Assembly (NCBI RefSeq): GCF_003576645.1
Contig: NC_044927.1
Location: 18,127,808-18,191,807 of the forward strand
Length of the DNA: 64,000 nt
Direction of reading: 5' to 3'
Origin: Ipomoea triloba
Taxonomy: Eukaryota > Streptophyta > Magnoliopsida > Solanales > Convolvulaceae
Shown: positions 12,022-24,662 of the stretch, one piece after another
Layout: every line of letters begins with the position of its first letter
Numbering within the stretch: the stretch's first letter is position 1
The notes under the pieces: generated by a model
The model's input: the letters and a program-made list of their open reading frames with translations, nothing else
Database searches by the model: none
What the model was told of the DNA's origin: nothing
Position numbers and translations under genes: made by a program

Positions 12022-12824
12022 TGATGCGGCCCAACATAACGAAGATCCATTAAGTGTATCAATTGGGCTAATCACAAGGCCCAAGTCAAAACAATTAAGG
12101 CAACTCTTCATTGGTTATGTTCAAAGATGGTGGAAACCCAAGTCAAGCCCATTTGCAAAAGATGAAGAAGAACTCAAGGCTTTCTATAATTCTTTAAGTG
12201 CTGATTCTAGGAATTAAATTAGGCCCAAATCAGCCCTATTATTTTTGGTCATCATTACTTTAAATTGTTTGGCATGAAAGAGAAAACACTAGTTTGTATT
12301 TAGAAAGGATTCCTTAAATCCCTTTCTAAATAGGACTATATTTACTTGCTTTTTAGATTAGGTTTAGGACTCTTTTTCCAATTGTATTTAGGATTATAAT
12401 GATGTCCCTATACCTATAAATAGGGCACAATCATATCAGTCTAGGAACGCTTTCATTCAATAAAATTCTTAAGTTTTTCTTTACACTTGTGTAAGAAACC
12501 TTATAGCTAATTGTGGACTCAATTAGTGGCTAGTCGTGGACTCAACTAGCAAATTGATTCGTGGACTCGAATCAATCTTCCTTTCTTCAACCTTAGATTT
12601 AGGTTCGTGGACTCGTTCTTGAATCGAAGGAAACTAGATCCGACTCTAGTTGATTGAAGATTGCATCATCGAGGTATTTGAAGCTACAATGGGATTCTTT
12701 TGAGTCTTTGAGGATTCGAGACTAAGGGTTTCTTGTGAGGTCTAAGGTATTTCGATCCATCTATATCCTTACTTTTGGAGCTATCTTATGACAATACTCC
12801 ATCTTTATTTGAATCTTGGACTAC
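12022..12824 (+). repeat. 5' LTR (truncated at its 3' end) of the gypsy derivative
   Basis: About 803 bp alignable with the 3' LTR. Homology stops at ...TTGGACTAC, after which coding sequence begins directly. Confidence 0.88.
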
Positions 12825-13943
12825 CTTAAGTTACCTCTTATCGATCACCCCCAACCATATATTCTTATTGATTCAGGGGATGTGAGAGTGACTAAACAAG
12901 CTTTTATTCCTTTTTGTATTGGCAAGTATTATTATGAGGTTCTATGTGATATTGTGCCAATGCGTACTGCACATGTTTTGCTTGGAAGGTCATGGCAACA
13001 TGATAGACATTTTTACTATAATGCACTCAACTACACATGCAATGTCACCTACAATGGATTTATACATATGCTTAAGCCTCTCCTTCCAAAACAAGTAGAA
13101 GAAATCCACCTGAGGTTGAAGCAAACTCTCAAACCAGCCTTGAAGAAAGAAGAAATCAAAGAGATCAAAGTGGAACCTCCACGTGTGGAATTGGAGTCGC
13201 CACTCCAATCCTATAACTCAGTTTGTAGCCAAACAAAGGGACCACAATCAGTGATACAATTGAAAGGACCAGCCCAAAGTGTCAAAGTGCAGCCTCTCTT
13301 GGTAACTAAAAAGGATAGTAACCAAGAGAAAAGAAGGATAAAGTTAATTAGAGCAACTCATGTCAAGCATCCTAAGAGAAAGTTGCATGAGCGTGATAAA
13401 GCAGAAAGTGATCTTGCTTATTTGTCTTGCATTGAAGATTTGGATTCGAGGACGAATCCTTTTCAGGAAGGGGAGAATAATAGGAACCAGGACACATGGA
13501 ATCCAATAAGGGTCTATAGTGTGCTCATCACAACAACTCGTGCCAAGCATCCCAAGAAAAAGTTACATGAGCGAAATAAAGCACAAAGTGAGCTTGCTTA
13601 TTTGTCTTTCATTGAAGATTTGGATTTGAGGATGAATCCTTTTCAAGAAGAGGTTAGGAACCAGCACACACGGAATCCAATAAGGGTCCATAGTGTGCTC
13701 ATCACAAGGCCCATCACTACATCCTTAAAGCATCATTGGTGGAAGAAACAAGAAAGCCCAAGAATAATTCCATTTGATAGAGGGAAGAATTATAGTGGCC
13801 CATTTCAAGTGATACCAGGGATCGAAGACAGTGCTTATAAGATTCGAGGTCGAATCATTTTCAAGAAGGGGAGGATGATGCGACCCAACATAACGAAGAT
13901 CCTTAAGTGTATCAATTGGGCTAATCACAAGGCCCAAGTCTAA
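12816..13943 (+). pseudogene. Gypsy polyprotein remnant: protease end fused to integrase C-terminal tail
   Basis: An open frame of 375 codons without a proper start: it opens at TTG inside the LTR edge, and the first ATG is at 12960. The N-terminal ~110 residues match the segment around the gypsy aspartic protease (DIVPM...HVLLGRSWQHDR). The rest contains two tandem copies of about 60 residues, each with KHPKRKLHER/KHPKKKLHER, AYLS.IEDLD and NPFQE. NPFQEG-type sequence is typical of the extreme C-terminus of gypsy polyproteins. Reverse transcriptase, RNase H and the integrase core are absent. The product would not support transposition; the open frame may be a by-product of a recent deletion and duplication. 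Confidence 0.8.
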
Positions 13944-14687
13944 ACAATTAAGGCAACTCTTCATTGGTTATGTTCAAAGATGGTAGAAACCCAAGTCAAG
14001 CCCATTTGCAAAAGATGAAGAAGAACTCAAGGCTTTTTATAATTCTTTAAGTGCTGATTTTAGGAATTAAATTAGGCCTAAATCAGCCCTATTATTTTTG
14101 GTCATCATTATTTTAAATTGTTTGGCATGAAAGAGAAAACACTAGTTTGTATTTAGAAAGGATTCCTTAAATCCCTTTCTAAATAGGACTATATTTACTT
14201 GCTTTTTAGATTAGGTTTAGGACTCTTTTTCCAATTGTATTTAGGATTATAATGATGTCCCTATACCTATAAATAGGGCACAATCATATCAGTCTAGGAA
14301 CGCTTTCATTCAATAAAATTCTTAAGTTTTTCTTTACACTTGTGTAAGAAACCTTATAGCTAATTGTGGACTCAATTAGTGGCTAGTCGTGGACTCAACT
14401 AGCAAATTGATTCGTGGACTCGAATCAATCTTCCTTTCTTCAACCTTAGATTTAGGTTCGTGGACTCGTTCTTGAATCGAAGGAAACTAGATCCGACTCT
14501 AGTTGATTGAAGATTGCATCATCGAGGTACTTGAAGCTACAATGGGATTCTTCTAAGTCTTTGAGGATTCGAGACTAAGGGTTTCTTGTGAGGTCTAAGG
14601 TATTTCGATCCATCTATATCCTTACTTTTGGAGCTATCTTAGGACAATACTCCATCTTTATTTGAATCTTGGACTACGTTCATATCA
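13876..14687 (+). repeat. 3' LTR of the gypsy derivative
   Basis: 812 bp, TGATGCGACCC...CATATCA, followed by the target duplication GATCT. Confidence 0.9.
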
Positions 14688-14929
14688 GATCTCCATTCTC
14701 TTTAATATTTCTGCTAACAGAAAATACAACAATTAAAGTAACACCCTAATTATGCATCTAACACCCTACCTTTAATCCTTCTATATAACACTACATTTAT
14801 ATATTCTATTTTTGAAGCAATTTAGAGAAACTAACTCAGTCTATCACATCATACATTTAGTGCACCTTAAAACACATGTACATGGCTCTTTTTCCACATT
14901 TCAACTACAGTAATGCACATTTGCTACAT

Positions 14930-15185
14930 TACGCTTATCAATATTTAAAATCCCAAACAGGTAATCATTTTATTGAAACACATGCTTTAAAACACAAACT
15001 TAGAGCATAAAACTGTTTGTCTTCTTAACAGTGAATGAAAATTACACTTATCAATATTTAAAATCCCAAACAGGTAATCATTTACAGTAATACAAACTTA
15101 GAGCATAAAACTGTTTGTCTTCTTAACATTGAATGAAAATTACACTTATCAATATTTAAAATCCCAAACAGGTAATCATTTTATT
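14930..15185. repeat. Tandem repeat, three units of 97-113 bp
   Basis: The phrase TATCAATATTTAAAATCCC begins at 14938, 15050 and 15148, followed by AAACAGGTAATCATTT. The AAACAGRTAATCA part resembles the intron/exon junction that precedes exon B in the Helitron array further right, so this may be an eroded arm of that array. Confidence 0.6.
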
Positions 15186-15299
15186 GAAACACATGCTTTA
15201 AAACACACTTCATCCATCAACTTCTTCTATACCAAGTATAACCATTTTACAGAGAGAAGAAACCAACACAAGTAATCTGGCAGATTCCAGCATATAATT

Positions 15300-15375
15300 A
15301 CATGAAGAAATTAACAGAGTCATGTGTTATAAGCAATAAACGTAGAGGAACAACCAACAACAAAGGTATTTAGCC
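15300..15375 (+). pseudogene. Outlying copy of Helitron array exon B
   Basis: The sequence around 15316-15370 (GTCATGTGTTATAAGCAATAA ... CAACAACAAAGGTATTT) is a diverged copy of the exon B that recurs at about 17.15, 17.79, 18.44 and 19.08 kb, including its donor site AAAG/GTATTT. It shows that Helitron-related DNA reaches at least this far left. Confidence 0.65.
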
Positions 15376-15761
15376 TCTACTCATGCTATGTACTATCTAT
15401 TCTTCAAATTTTTGTTTATAACCCTAAACTAGAGTATTAAGAACTCATCTTTCTTTGTACTTTTTTGCTGGTAGCTTCATTTGTTAGAACACAACGTAAG
15501 AAACACATAGTTCAAATTTTAGATAAAAATAGGTTAACAAATTAAAGCAGTACACAATCATAGTATACCCTCGAGCAGTTTTATTTACTGTACATGCAAC
15601 CGATTAGAACTTCAAATAACCCTAGATAGAACTTCAACGATTTAAGAAAGGCATTACTACACAGATCTGTAAAAGCTGACTACGAATACCAAATTTAATC
15701 AAAAATTTAGTTTAATTTGTAATCAGTAGCTATAATCAAAGATCGACGGCATAAATTACCT

Positions 15762-15960
15762 GAATGTTCGAAAGTTTAATAGCCAGAAGAGAAGAAATTT
15801 AGATGATTTCAGTTCAAAATTAGAGGGATAGAGTTAGGAATACTTATCTTGGTACAAATATGGGGTACTCGCGATAGGATTCCGCCATTAGAGACCAAGA
15901 ACAACAGCAGAAGACTCCTTTGGAGTTTTCTAGAGAGAGAGACGCGAGATGATGAAATTG
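15762..15960 (-). other. 5'-exon-like sequence on the minus strand
   Basis: Read on the minus strand, this has a CT-rich leader (TCTCTCTCTCTAG), an ATG at 15888-15886 opening a 14-codon frame (MAESYREYPIFVPR, then stop), and a good splice donor CAG/GTAATT at about 15762. It resembles the first exon of a plant gene with a short upstream ORF. No further exons are recognised to the left, so it may be a captured gene fragment. Confidence 0.3.
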
Positions 15961-16001
15961 TGGAAATGTGATGCCTGAAACGACGTCCTTTTGCTTTTTT
16001 A

Positions 16002-16002
<1 letters not shown>

Positions 16003-16071
<69 letters not shown>

Positions 16072-16184
16072 NNNNNNNNNNNNNNNNNNNNNNNNNNNNN
16101 NNNNNNNNNNNNNNNNNNNNNNNNNNNNNNNNNNNNNNNNNNNNNNNNNNNNNNNNNNNNNNNNNNNNNNNNNNNNNNNNNNNN

Positions 16185-16248
<64 letters not shown>
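16003..16248. repeat. (TA)n microsatellite containing an assembly gap
   Basis: Pure TA dinucleotide on both sides of a 113-base N run (16072-16184). Open frames across it are artefacts of the repeat. Confidence 0.95.
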
Positions 16249-16254
<6 letters not shown>

Positions 16255-16372
16255 GATATGAGTTATTTTTTTCTATAATTGATTGTTAATTAATAGGAGT
16301 ATATTTACTTGAAATTATATGATTGAATTACTATGTTATCCTACATTGCTATTCATTAATTAATTTTTTAGG

Positions 16373-16875
16373 TTGTGTTTTAGGATTTTTAATCTATTTA
16401 TTTATTCTCTCATAGTGTTATGCTTTTTTTGTTTAAATTTTAGTACCATAAATGCTATTTAATTTTTTCCATGTCATTAAATATAATGTATATTTATATT
16501 ATTTTAATCGACTTTAATTTTTTTATCACGTTATGACTTAGATTTTTTATGTTGTGTGTTAGGATTTTTAATCTATTTATTTATTCTCTCATAATGTTAT
16601 GCTTTTTTTTAAAAAAAATTTGGTACCATAAATATTATTTATTTTTTTCCAGGTCATTAAATATATATATATATAATTATATTATTTTAATCACGTTATG
16701 ACTTAGATTTTTTATGTTGTGTGTTAGGATTTTTAATCTATTTATTTATTCTCTCATAATGTTATGCTTTTTTTTTTTTAATTTTAGTACCATAAATGCT
16801 ATTTATTTTTTTCCATTCATTAAATATATGTATATTTATATTATTTTAATCAACTTTAATTTTTTTTTATCACGT
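16373..16875. repeat. Tandem repeat of ~170 bp, three units
   Basis: A phrase TTTTTAATCTATTTATTTAT starts near 16387, 16565 and 16732, each followed by CTCTCATARTGTTATGC and a CCATAAAT..TATTTA stretch. This is intron sequence just before the first intact exon A of the Helitron array. Confidence 0.7.
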
Positions 16876-16886
16876 TATGACTTAGA

Positions 16887-19695
16887 AAATGAAGAGCCAC
16901 GAACATCTCTTTTTGTTCCTTCAAATTCAAGTGATGTTAATTTCTATAAGAACACTCCGCACGTGATTGTTACCAATAAAGTATTCTCGGTCAACACACC
17001 CAAAAGTCAACTAACACAAGGCCAGTCTATATTTTTATGATAATTCCTATATTTTTAATTACCCTTTAGTCTATGTAACAATTTCATTCTAATTTAGTTT
17101 TGCTACATTTGTTATCATTTTCCAAACAGATAATCAACTGACCAAAATAACAAAGTCATGTGTTATAGGCAATAAAAGAAAAGCAACAATCAACAACAAA
17201 GGTATTTCTCCCGTATGCTTACCCAATTGGTTCCATTGTCTTTACTTATGTATTTCATTTAGTTTACTGTTGAAATTATGCTCTCTTTACTTATTTTAGA
17301 TAAATGAGTTATTTATATATCTTATTTTTACATTAGTATTAGACATTAACATTTTTAATCTATTTCTTTATTTTCTCATAATGTTATGAATTGGGTTTTA
17401 TGATTAGTCAATTTTATATTTTTTTTAGTACACTGAATTCTATTTATTTTATTCAATTCATTAAATATATCCATATTTATATGATTTTAATCAACTTTGT
17501 TATTTTTAGCACGTTATGACTTAGAAAATGAAGAGCCACAACCATCTCTTTTTGTTCCTTCAAATTCATGTGACGTTAGTTTGACTAATAACACTCCTGA
17601 CGTGATTTTGACCAACAATGGATGCTCACTCAACACACCAAAAGTCAACTAACACAAGGTGAGTCTATATTTTTATGATAAGTGCTATATTTTTAATTAC
17701 CCTTTAGTCTATTTAACAATTTCGTTCTAAATTAGTTTTGCTACATTTTTTATCATTTTCCAAACAGATAATCACCTTACCAAAATAACAGAGTCATGTG
17801 TTATTATAGGCAATAAAAGAAAAACAATAACCAAAAACCAAGGTATTTCTCCCGTGCGATGCCCAATTGGTTTCATTGTCTTTATTTATGTATTTCTATC
17901 AGTTTTCGGTTAAAATTATGCTCTCTTTACTTATTTTAGATAAATGAGTTGTTTATATATATATCTTCTTTTTACATTAGTATTAGACATTAAATTTTTT
18001 AATCTATTTCTTTATTTTCTCATAATGTTATGAATTGGGTTTTATGATTAGTCAATTTTATTTTTTTAGTACCCTGAATTCTATTTATTTTATTCAATTC
18101 ATTAAATATATCTATATTTATATGATTTTAATCAACTTTTTTTTTATCACGTTATGACTTATAAAATGAAGAGCCACGAACATCTCTTTTTGTTCCTTCA
18201 AATTCCTGTGACGTTAGTTTGACTAATAACACTCCTGACGTGATTTTGACCAACAAAGTATTCTCGCTCAACACACCCAAAAGTCAACTAACACAATGTG
18301 AGTCTATATTTTTATGATAAGTGCTATATTTTTAATTACCCTTTAGTCTATTTAACAATTTCGTTCTAAACTAGTTTTGCTACATTTTTTTTATCATTTT
18401 CTAAACAAATAATCACCTGACCAAAATAACAAAGTCATGTGTTATTATAGGCAATAAAAGAAAAGCAACAACCAACAACCAAGGTATTTCTCCCGTGCGA
18501 TGGCCAATTGGTTTCATTGTCTTTACTTATGTATTTCAATCAGTTTTCGGTTAAACTTATGCTATCTTTACTTATTTAAGATAAATTAGTTGTTTATATA
18601 TCTTCTTTTTACATTAGTATTAGACATTAAATTTTTTAATCTATTTCTTTATTTTCCCATAATGTTATGAATTGGGTTTGATTATTTGTCAAATTTTTTT
18701 AAAAAAATTTTAGTACCCTGAATTCTATTTATTTTATTCAATTCATTAACTATATGTATATTTATATTATTTTAATCAACTTTGTTTTTTTATCACGTTA
18801 TGACGTAGAAAATGAAGAGCCACGAACATCTTTTTTTGTTCCTTCAAATTCAAGTGATGTTAATTTCACTAAGAACACTCCGCACGTGATTTTTACCAAC
18901 AAAGTATTCTCTGTCAACACACCCAAAAGTCAACTAACACAAGGTCAGTCTATATTTTTATGATAATTCCTATATTTTTAATTACCCTTTAGTCTATGTA
19001 ACAATTTCGTTCTAATTTAGTTTTGCTACATTTTTTTATCATTTTCCAAACAAATAATCAACTGACCAAAATAACAAAGTCATGTGTTATAGGCAATAAA
19101 AGAAAAGCAACAACCAACAGCAAAGGTATTTCTCCCGTATGCTTACCCAATTGGTTCCATTGTCTTTACTTATATATTTCATTTAGTTTACTGTTTAAAT
19201 TATGCTCTTTTAACTTATTTAAGATAAATGAGTTGTTTATATATATTTTCTTTTTACATTAGTATTAGACATTAAAAATTTTTATCTTTTTTTTTTATCA
19301 TTATGCTATGAATTGGGTTTTATGATTAGTCAATTTTTTTTTATTTTAGTACACTGAATTCTATTTATTTTATTCAATTCATTAAATAGATGTATTTAAA
19401 TTATATTTAAATTAAAATATATGTTTTAGGATTTCTCAATTTCTTTTTAATTTTAGTATCCTGAATTGATTTCCATTTTTTCCATTTATTAAATATATGT
19501 TTATCTATATTGTTTTAATGATCTTTATTTTTTTTTATCACGTTATGACTTAGAAAATGAAGACCCACAACCATCTCTTTTTGTTGGTTCAACTTCATGT
19601 GACATTAGTTTGACTAAGAATACTCCGAACGTGATTTTCAGCAATAAAGTATTCTCCGTTACCACAACCAAAAGTCAACTAACATATGGTAAATC
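16887..19695 (+). repeat. Five tandem copies of a ~640-bp exon-pair unit (Helitron N-terminal region)
   Basis: A unit with two exon-like blocks recurs. Exon A opens GAAGAGCC(A/C) at 16891, 17530, 18168, 18814 and 19559, spaced 639, 638, 646 and 745 bp. It begins after ...GACTTAG and ends ...CAACTAACACAAG before GTGAGTC or a variant, coding for phrases such as TSLFVPSNSSD and NTPKSQLTQ. Exon B (about 72 bp, after ...AAACAG) codes KITKSCVIGNKRKAT and ends at AAAG/GTATTT. The fifth unit keeps exon A only and runs into the Rep gene. Splice signals recur in most units, so the exons could once have been spliced into a protein with repeated modules. No known domain is recognised in the module. Confidence 0.75.
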
Positions 19696-20938
19696 TATAT
19701 ATTCTATATTGTAAATATAGGGAGAATTCTGTATTTTTTTTAATATCTTTACCTATCTATACGGATCCAACATTTGAAGAAGCATCATCCTCAATGAACC
19801 GTTGTTTGATGGATGATTTTGACGATGCGGTTTTAAATCAACAAACAATTGCATCTTTAACAAATGGTATGTTTGTTAAATATTTTTAAACTTATTTGCC
19901 ATTTTTCTAATTTTTGAAACTTATGTAGGTGAATACTTGGATTTTTCTGATCCCACATATTTATGTCCTCATTATGGAGCGCTGTTTTGGTTGGAAGAAC
20001 GAGTAAACAAATCAGTTGGTACTAAGAACCCCAAGTTTTCGCTTTGTTGTACTCACGGGAAAATTCAATTGCCCAAGCCCGCAACTCCACCATCTTAGAT
20101 TTATGGTTTGTTCTTCAATCAAGATGATCAAAGCAAACATTTTATGGAGAATATCAGGTCTTATAATAATATGTTTTGCTTTACATCAATGGGAGGAAAA
20201 ATCGACAGATCCATCAATATTGGCACAAGCCCACCTGTATTTAGATTGCATGGCCAAAATTTCGATTTAATTGGAAGCTTGCTGCCACAACAAGGTCAAA
20301 GGCCGAAGTTTGCCCAGTTGTATATTTATGACACTCAGAATGATGTTAATAATAGGATGAATGCAGTCGGGTAATTTAAACATCTTACTATAGAAATTCA
20401 ATTTAAAATATTCTTATGCCATAATGTTAAAATATATTTAACTGGGTTTATCTGCATGGTTGTTTTTGTAGGGACAATGATAGTACCAAAAGATTATATT
20501 GCATCTTGATATTGTTCAAAATATTAAAGATGCTTTGGATGAAAGCAATGCTTTCGTGAAGACATTTCGCAATGCAAGCGCACATATTGAAAATAATCCT
20601 ACAGCAGAGATCAAAATCAAATTGATAGGGAAAAGATCAAAAGATGCTCGGACATATAACTTGTCTCAAGTTCAAGAAGTTGCCGCTTTGATTGTTGGTG
20701 ATATAGATCCAAATATGGGACAGCGTGACATATTGGTGGAAACAAATTCAGGCAATCTTCAAAGAATTAATGAATTGAATCCGTCATATCTGCCACTACA
20801 ATATCCACTGCTATATCCATACGGTGAAGATGGCTATAGAGAAGACATTCCGTTTGCGGACATTCTTGATAGGGCATCCACGGCAAGAAATCGTGTATCT
20901 CCACGTGAGTATTTCTCTTTCCGTTTGCAAGATAGGTT

Positions 20939-21086
20939 GGATCAGACATCAACATTATTGTATGCAAGAAGGTTGTTACTGGATCAGACATCAACATTAT
21001 TGTATGCAAGAAGGTTGTTACAACAATATATTGTTGATTTATTGTATGCAAGAAGGTTGTTACAACAATATATTGTTGATACTTAT
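20939..21086 (+). repeat. 42-bp in-frame microduplications in the Rep linker
   Basis: The phrase TATGCAAGAAGGTTGTTA occurs at 20961, 21003 and 21045, exactly 42 bp apart. The first two copies share the upstream DQTST codons and the last two share the downstream QQYIVD codons, so two successive 14-codon duplications are needed. The frame stays open. Confidence 0.85.
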
Positions 21087-22780
21087 ACTATGATAGAGTC
21101 TGGGCGTTTAGTCTACATTAGGACACACTAAAAAACTTTGAGATGTGAATCTTATAAGTGTTTGGCTGATGCTCTGACTAATGGAGAAGTAGATCCTACT
21201 GCTCAAGGAAAGAGGATAATCTTGCCATCTAGCTTTACTGGAGGTGCCAGATATATGATTCAAAATTACCAAGATGCAATGGCCATTTGCAAAGCTATGG
21301 GTTATCCGAGCATCTTTATTACTTTTACATGTAACCGAAGTGGCCTGAGATAGAAAGGTTTTTAAAAGCATGTAGTTTAAAGGTGGAAGATAAGCCAGAT
21401 ATTATATGCCGCGTTTTCAAAATGAAGCTAAACGCTCTTATTTCAGAGATTCGCAAGAACAACATTTTCGGAGTCGTTTCAGCTGGTAAATCATCTCAAA
21501 TTTAATTTCTACTTAATAAGATTATCATTTTGTTTGAAACCTAATTCTTTTTTTTTTCCAGTGCTCTATACTATTGAATTTCAGAAAAGAGTGTTACCGC
21601 ATGCGCATATTTTGGTATTCTTGGCAAAGAATGACTCTCCTAAAACCCCAAAAGATATAGACATGTGGATATCTGCTGAGATTCCAAATGAGATATGTGA
21701 TCCAGAGTACTACAAAGTCGTGGAAGAATTCATGATGCATGGTCCTTATGGTTCATGTAGGAAGAATTCACCCTGCATGGTAAATGGCCGATGTTTTAAA
21801 TTCTTTCCAAAGAAATATGTGACGAATTCAATGTTGGATCGGGATGGTTATCCAATTTATCATAGGCGTGATAATGGTCGTACGATAAAGAAGAATGGGA
21901 TAGATTTGGACAGCAGATATGTTGTGCCTCATAATATGTAATTATTGATGAAATACAGGGCACATATTAATGTGGAATGATGTAATCAGTCAAGATCAAT
22001 CAAGTACTTATTCAAGTACGTCAATAAGGGAAATGATCGAGTAACTGCTGAGTTCTACAATAGTACCGTTGACGAATCTACTGGGAAAGTTGTAGATGAA
22101 ATCAAGATGTACTACGATTGTAGGTATATCTCACCATGTGAAGCTGCTTGGAGGATTTTTTCTTTTGACATACAATTTAGGAATCCTTCAGTGGAACGCT
22201 TAAGTTTCCATCTACCCAATGAGCAATCTATTATATTTGATGATGGTAATAATGTTGACAATGTTGTTAATTGTCCCACAGTGTCCCAAAGTATGTTCAC
22301 CGTATGGTTTGCAGCTAATTTGAAGTATGAGGATGCTAGGCAGTTAACTTACTCAGAAATGCCTAGGAAATTTGTTTGGAAGAAAGACAAAAGAGAATGG
22401 CATCCTAGGCAAAGAAATTTTGCAATTTGAAGGATTTTCTATGTTCCACCAAAATGCGGTGAACTATTTTATTTGAGGTGTTTACTAAACTTGGTTAGGG
22501 GTCCCAGAAGTTTTGAAGAAATCAAGTTTGTTGATGGAAAACAATACATGTCATTTAGAGATGCTTGTTACGCTAGAGGATTGATTGAGGAAGACAAAGA
22601 ATATGTGGACGCAATTTTGGAGGCATCACTATGGGCAACTGCCTATTCTTTAAGGAAACTTTTTGTCATGCTGTTGACCTCAAGTTCAATGTCAAAGCCA
22701 GAAATTGTGTGGGAAGCTGTTTGGATACATCTAGCAGAAGATGCGGAATATCAAGCTAGAAAAACTTTAGGATTCCCAGG

Positions 22781-22785
<5 letters not shown>

Positions 22786-22833
<48 letters not shown>
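22786..22833. repeat. (CA)n microsatellite
   Basis: A TATATA run followed by about 22 CA units, just inside an intron of the RepHel pseudogene, after the donor-like CAG/GTATAT. Confidence 0.9.
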
Positions 22834-22835
<2 letters not shown>

Positions 22836-24662
22836 TAGTATTACTTTTATGCATTACAAAATAAAGTTGAAATGTAATTCCTAATTCCATTACATTTGAT
22901 ATTTTCCACAAATGTAGTTCTTACAGATACACAAAAGAAAAACTATGCTCTCCTAGAGATTGACAAATTATTGAGTTCTTGCAACAAGTCATTACAAGAT
23001 TATCCACCAATGCATATACCTGATGGACCAAGTAACAGTTTCTTAGGGAATCGTCTGTTATATGAAGAACTATCATATGATCAGCGAGCATTAAAAGAAG
23101 AACATGACCTATTGGTGGGAAAGCTAATTGAGGAGTAGTTACTGATCTATAATAAAGTTATGTTCGATGTTGATAACAATAAAGGAGGGTTATTTTTTGT
23201 TTATGGATACGGTGGAACCGGGAAAACTTTTTTATGGAAGACAATGTCTGTTGCTTTAAGGTCAAGGGAGAAATTGTTCTAAATGTTGCATCCAGTGGTA
23301 TAGCTTCACTATTGCTACCAGGTGGTAGGACTGCCCACTCAAGATTTGTAATACCGATTTGTGTAAACGAAAACTCAACATGCAACATCAAGCAAGGTAG
23401 TCCATTAGCTGAACTCATTGTTAAAGCAAAGCTAATCATTTGGGATGAAGCCCCTATGATGCACAAACATTTTTTTGAAGCATTGGATAAAACAATGAGA
23501 GACGTACTGAGATTCTCTAATACTTCAAGCTCAACAAAGACTTTTGGGGGAAAATTGTTGTGTTAGGTGGTGATTTCAGACAGATACTTCCAGTTATTCC
23601 CAAAGGAACAAGACAAGATATTGTCCAAGCAAGTATCAATTCTTCATATTTGTGGAATAATTGTGAAGTTCTGCGTCTTACAAAGAATCTAAGACTGCGT
23701 AGTATTACAACTGAAGAAGAAATTGAGAAATTAGACACATTTGCCAAGTGGATTGCGGACTTAGGTGATGGAAAACTTGGTGGTAATAGTGAAGATGATT
23801 GCAATATAAATATTCCTTCACAGTTTGTATTGCAAACAAAGGAGATCCTATCAAAGAGATTGTTGTGCAGACATTTCCTTCATTTGGGACTGGTGTTATA
23901 GATCCTGAGCAGTTAAAGAGTAGAGCTATTTTGGCACCAACGTTAGATGTTGTGGATCAAGTCAATGAATACATGAACAATTTGAATCTAGCTTCATCGA
24001 AGACTTATTTAAGTTGTGATTCTGTTTGCAAGGCTGATACGAATGACAACATGTTAGCCGAAGTGCACACTACTGAATTTTTAAACAGTTTGAAGTGTTT
24101 TGGTGTACCAAACCATTCGTTATCATTAAAGGTTGGATCTCCAATAATGTTGTTGAGGAATATTGACCATTTTATTGGTCTTTGTAATGGAACACGATTG
24201 ATGTTACCAAATTAGATAACCATGTGATTGAAGCCAAGATATTAGGTGGCACACATTATGGGACAAATGTCTTGATACCGCGGCTATCATTGACTCCTTC
24301 AGATCCAAGACTTCTTTTTAAATTTCAAAGGAAGCAGTTTCCTGTTATGTTGTCCTATGCAATGACAATCAACAAAAGCCAAGGACAAACTTTGTCAGAA
24401 GTGGGGTTATTATTAAAGAAACCAGTCTTTAACCATGGTCAGTTATATGTTGCGGTTTCCGGAGTGAGTAATCCGGATGGCCTCAAAATCTTAATTTCTG
24501 ACGAAACCAAAGGCTTAGTCAACTGTACTCAAAATGTGGTTTACAAAGAAATTTTCAATAATTTGTAATTGTATTTTCCATTGAATATTTAATGATTTTA
24601 TTATTCATGTTCTTTTTCGTATTTTATCAAATTATTATGTTTAAACTCACCATCTACTAATG

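Larger units (their letters stand above)
12022..14687 (+). mobile_element. Ty3/gypsy element, internally deleted
   Basis: LTRs at 12022-12824 and 13876-14687 are nearly identical. The element starts TGATGCG, ends ATATCA, and is flanked by the 5-bp duplication GATCT (12017-12021 and 14688-14692). The 3' LTR is preceded by the purine tract AAGAAGGGGAGGA (13863-13875). The left LTR lacks its last ~10 bp. The primer site, gag, reverse transcriptase and most of integrase are also missing, so one deletion appears to join the LTR end to the protease region. Each LTR carries CTATAAATAGGGC (near 12413 and 14267), a good TATA box, and AATAAAA downstream. Confidence 0.9.
19756..24568 (+). pseudogene. 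Helitron Rep/helicase (RepHel) pseudogene
   Basis: RepHel nicks and unwinds DNA for rolling-circle transposition. Blocks in order: N-terminal Helitron segment (19928-20374, YLDFSDPTYLCPHYGALFW, then SMGGKIDRSI and PKFAQLYIYD); linker (20499-21120); Rep domain with the HUH motif LPHAHIL (about 21597) and the two-tyrosine motif KYLFKYVNKG (about 22006-22035); then a Pif1-type helicase with Walker A GYGGTGKT (about 23205), Walker B IIWDEAPM (about 23440), GGDFRQILPV (about 23565) and the C-terminal AMTINKSQGQT (about 24360). Disabling changes: TAG at 20096-20098, a one-base deletion near 21340, TGA at 21978-21980 and further frame changes through the helicase. Introns are present, for example around 20375-20470 and 22782-22913. 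The catalytic motifs themselves survive. Confidence 0.92.

Noticed and set aside
15968..16278. Open frames of YIYIYI through the N run
   Set aside because: Pure TA repeat and Ns; no start context and no protein meaning.
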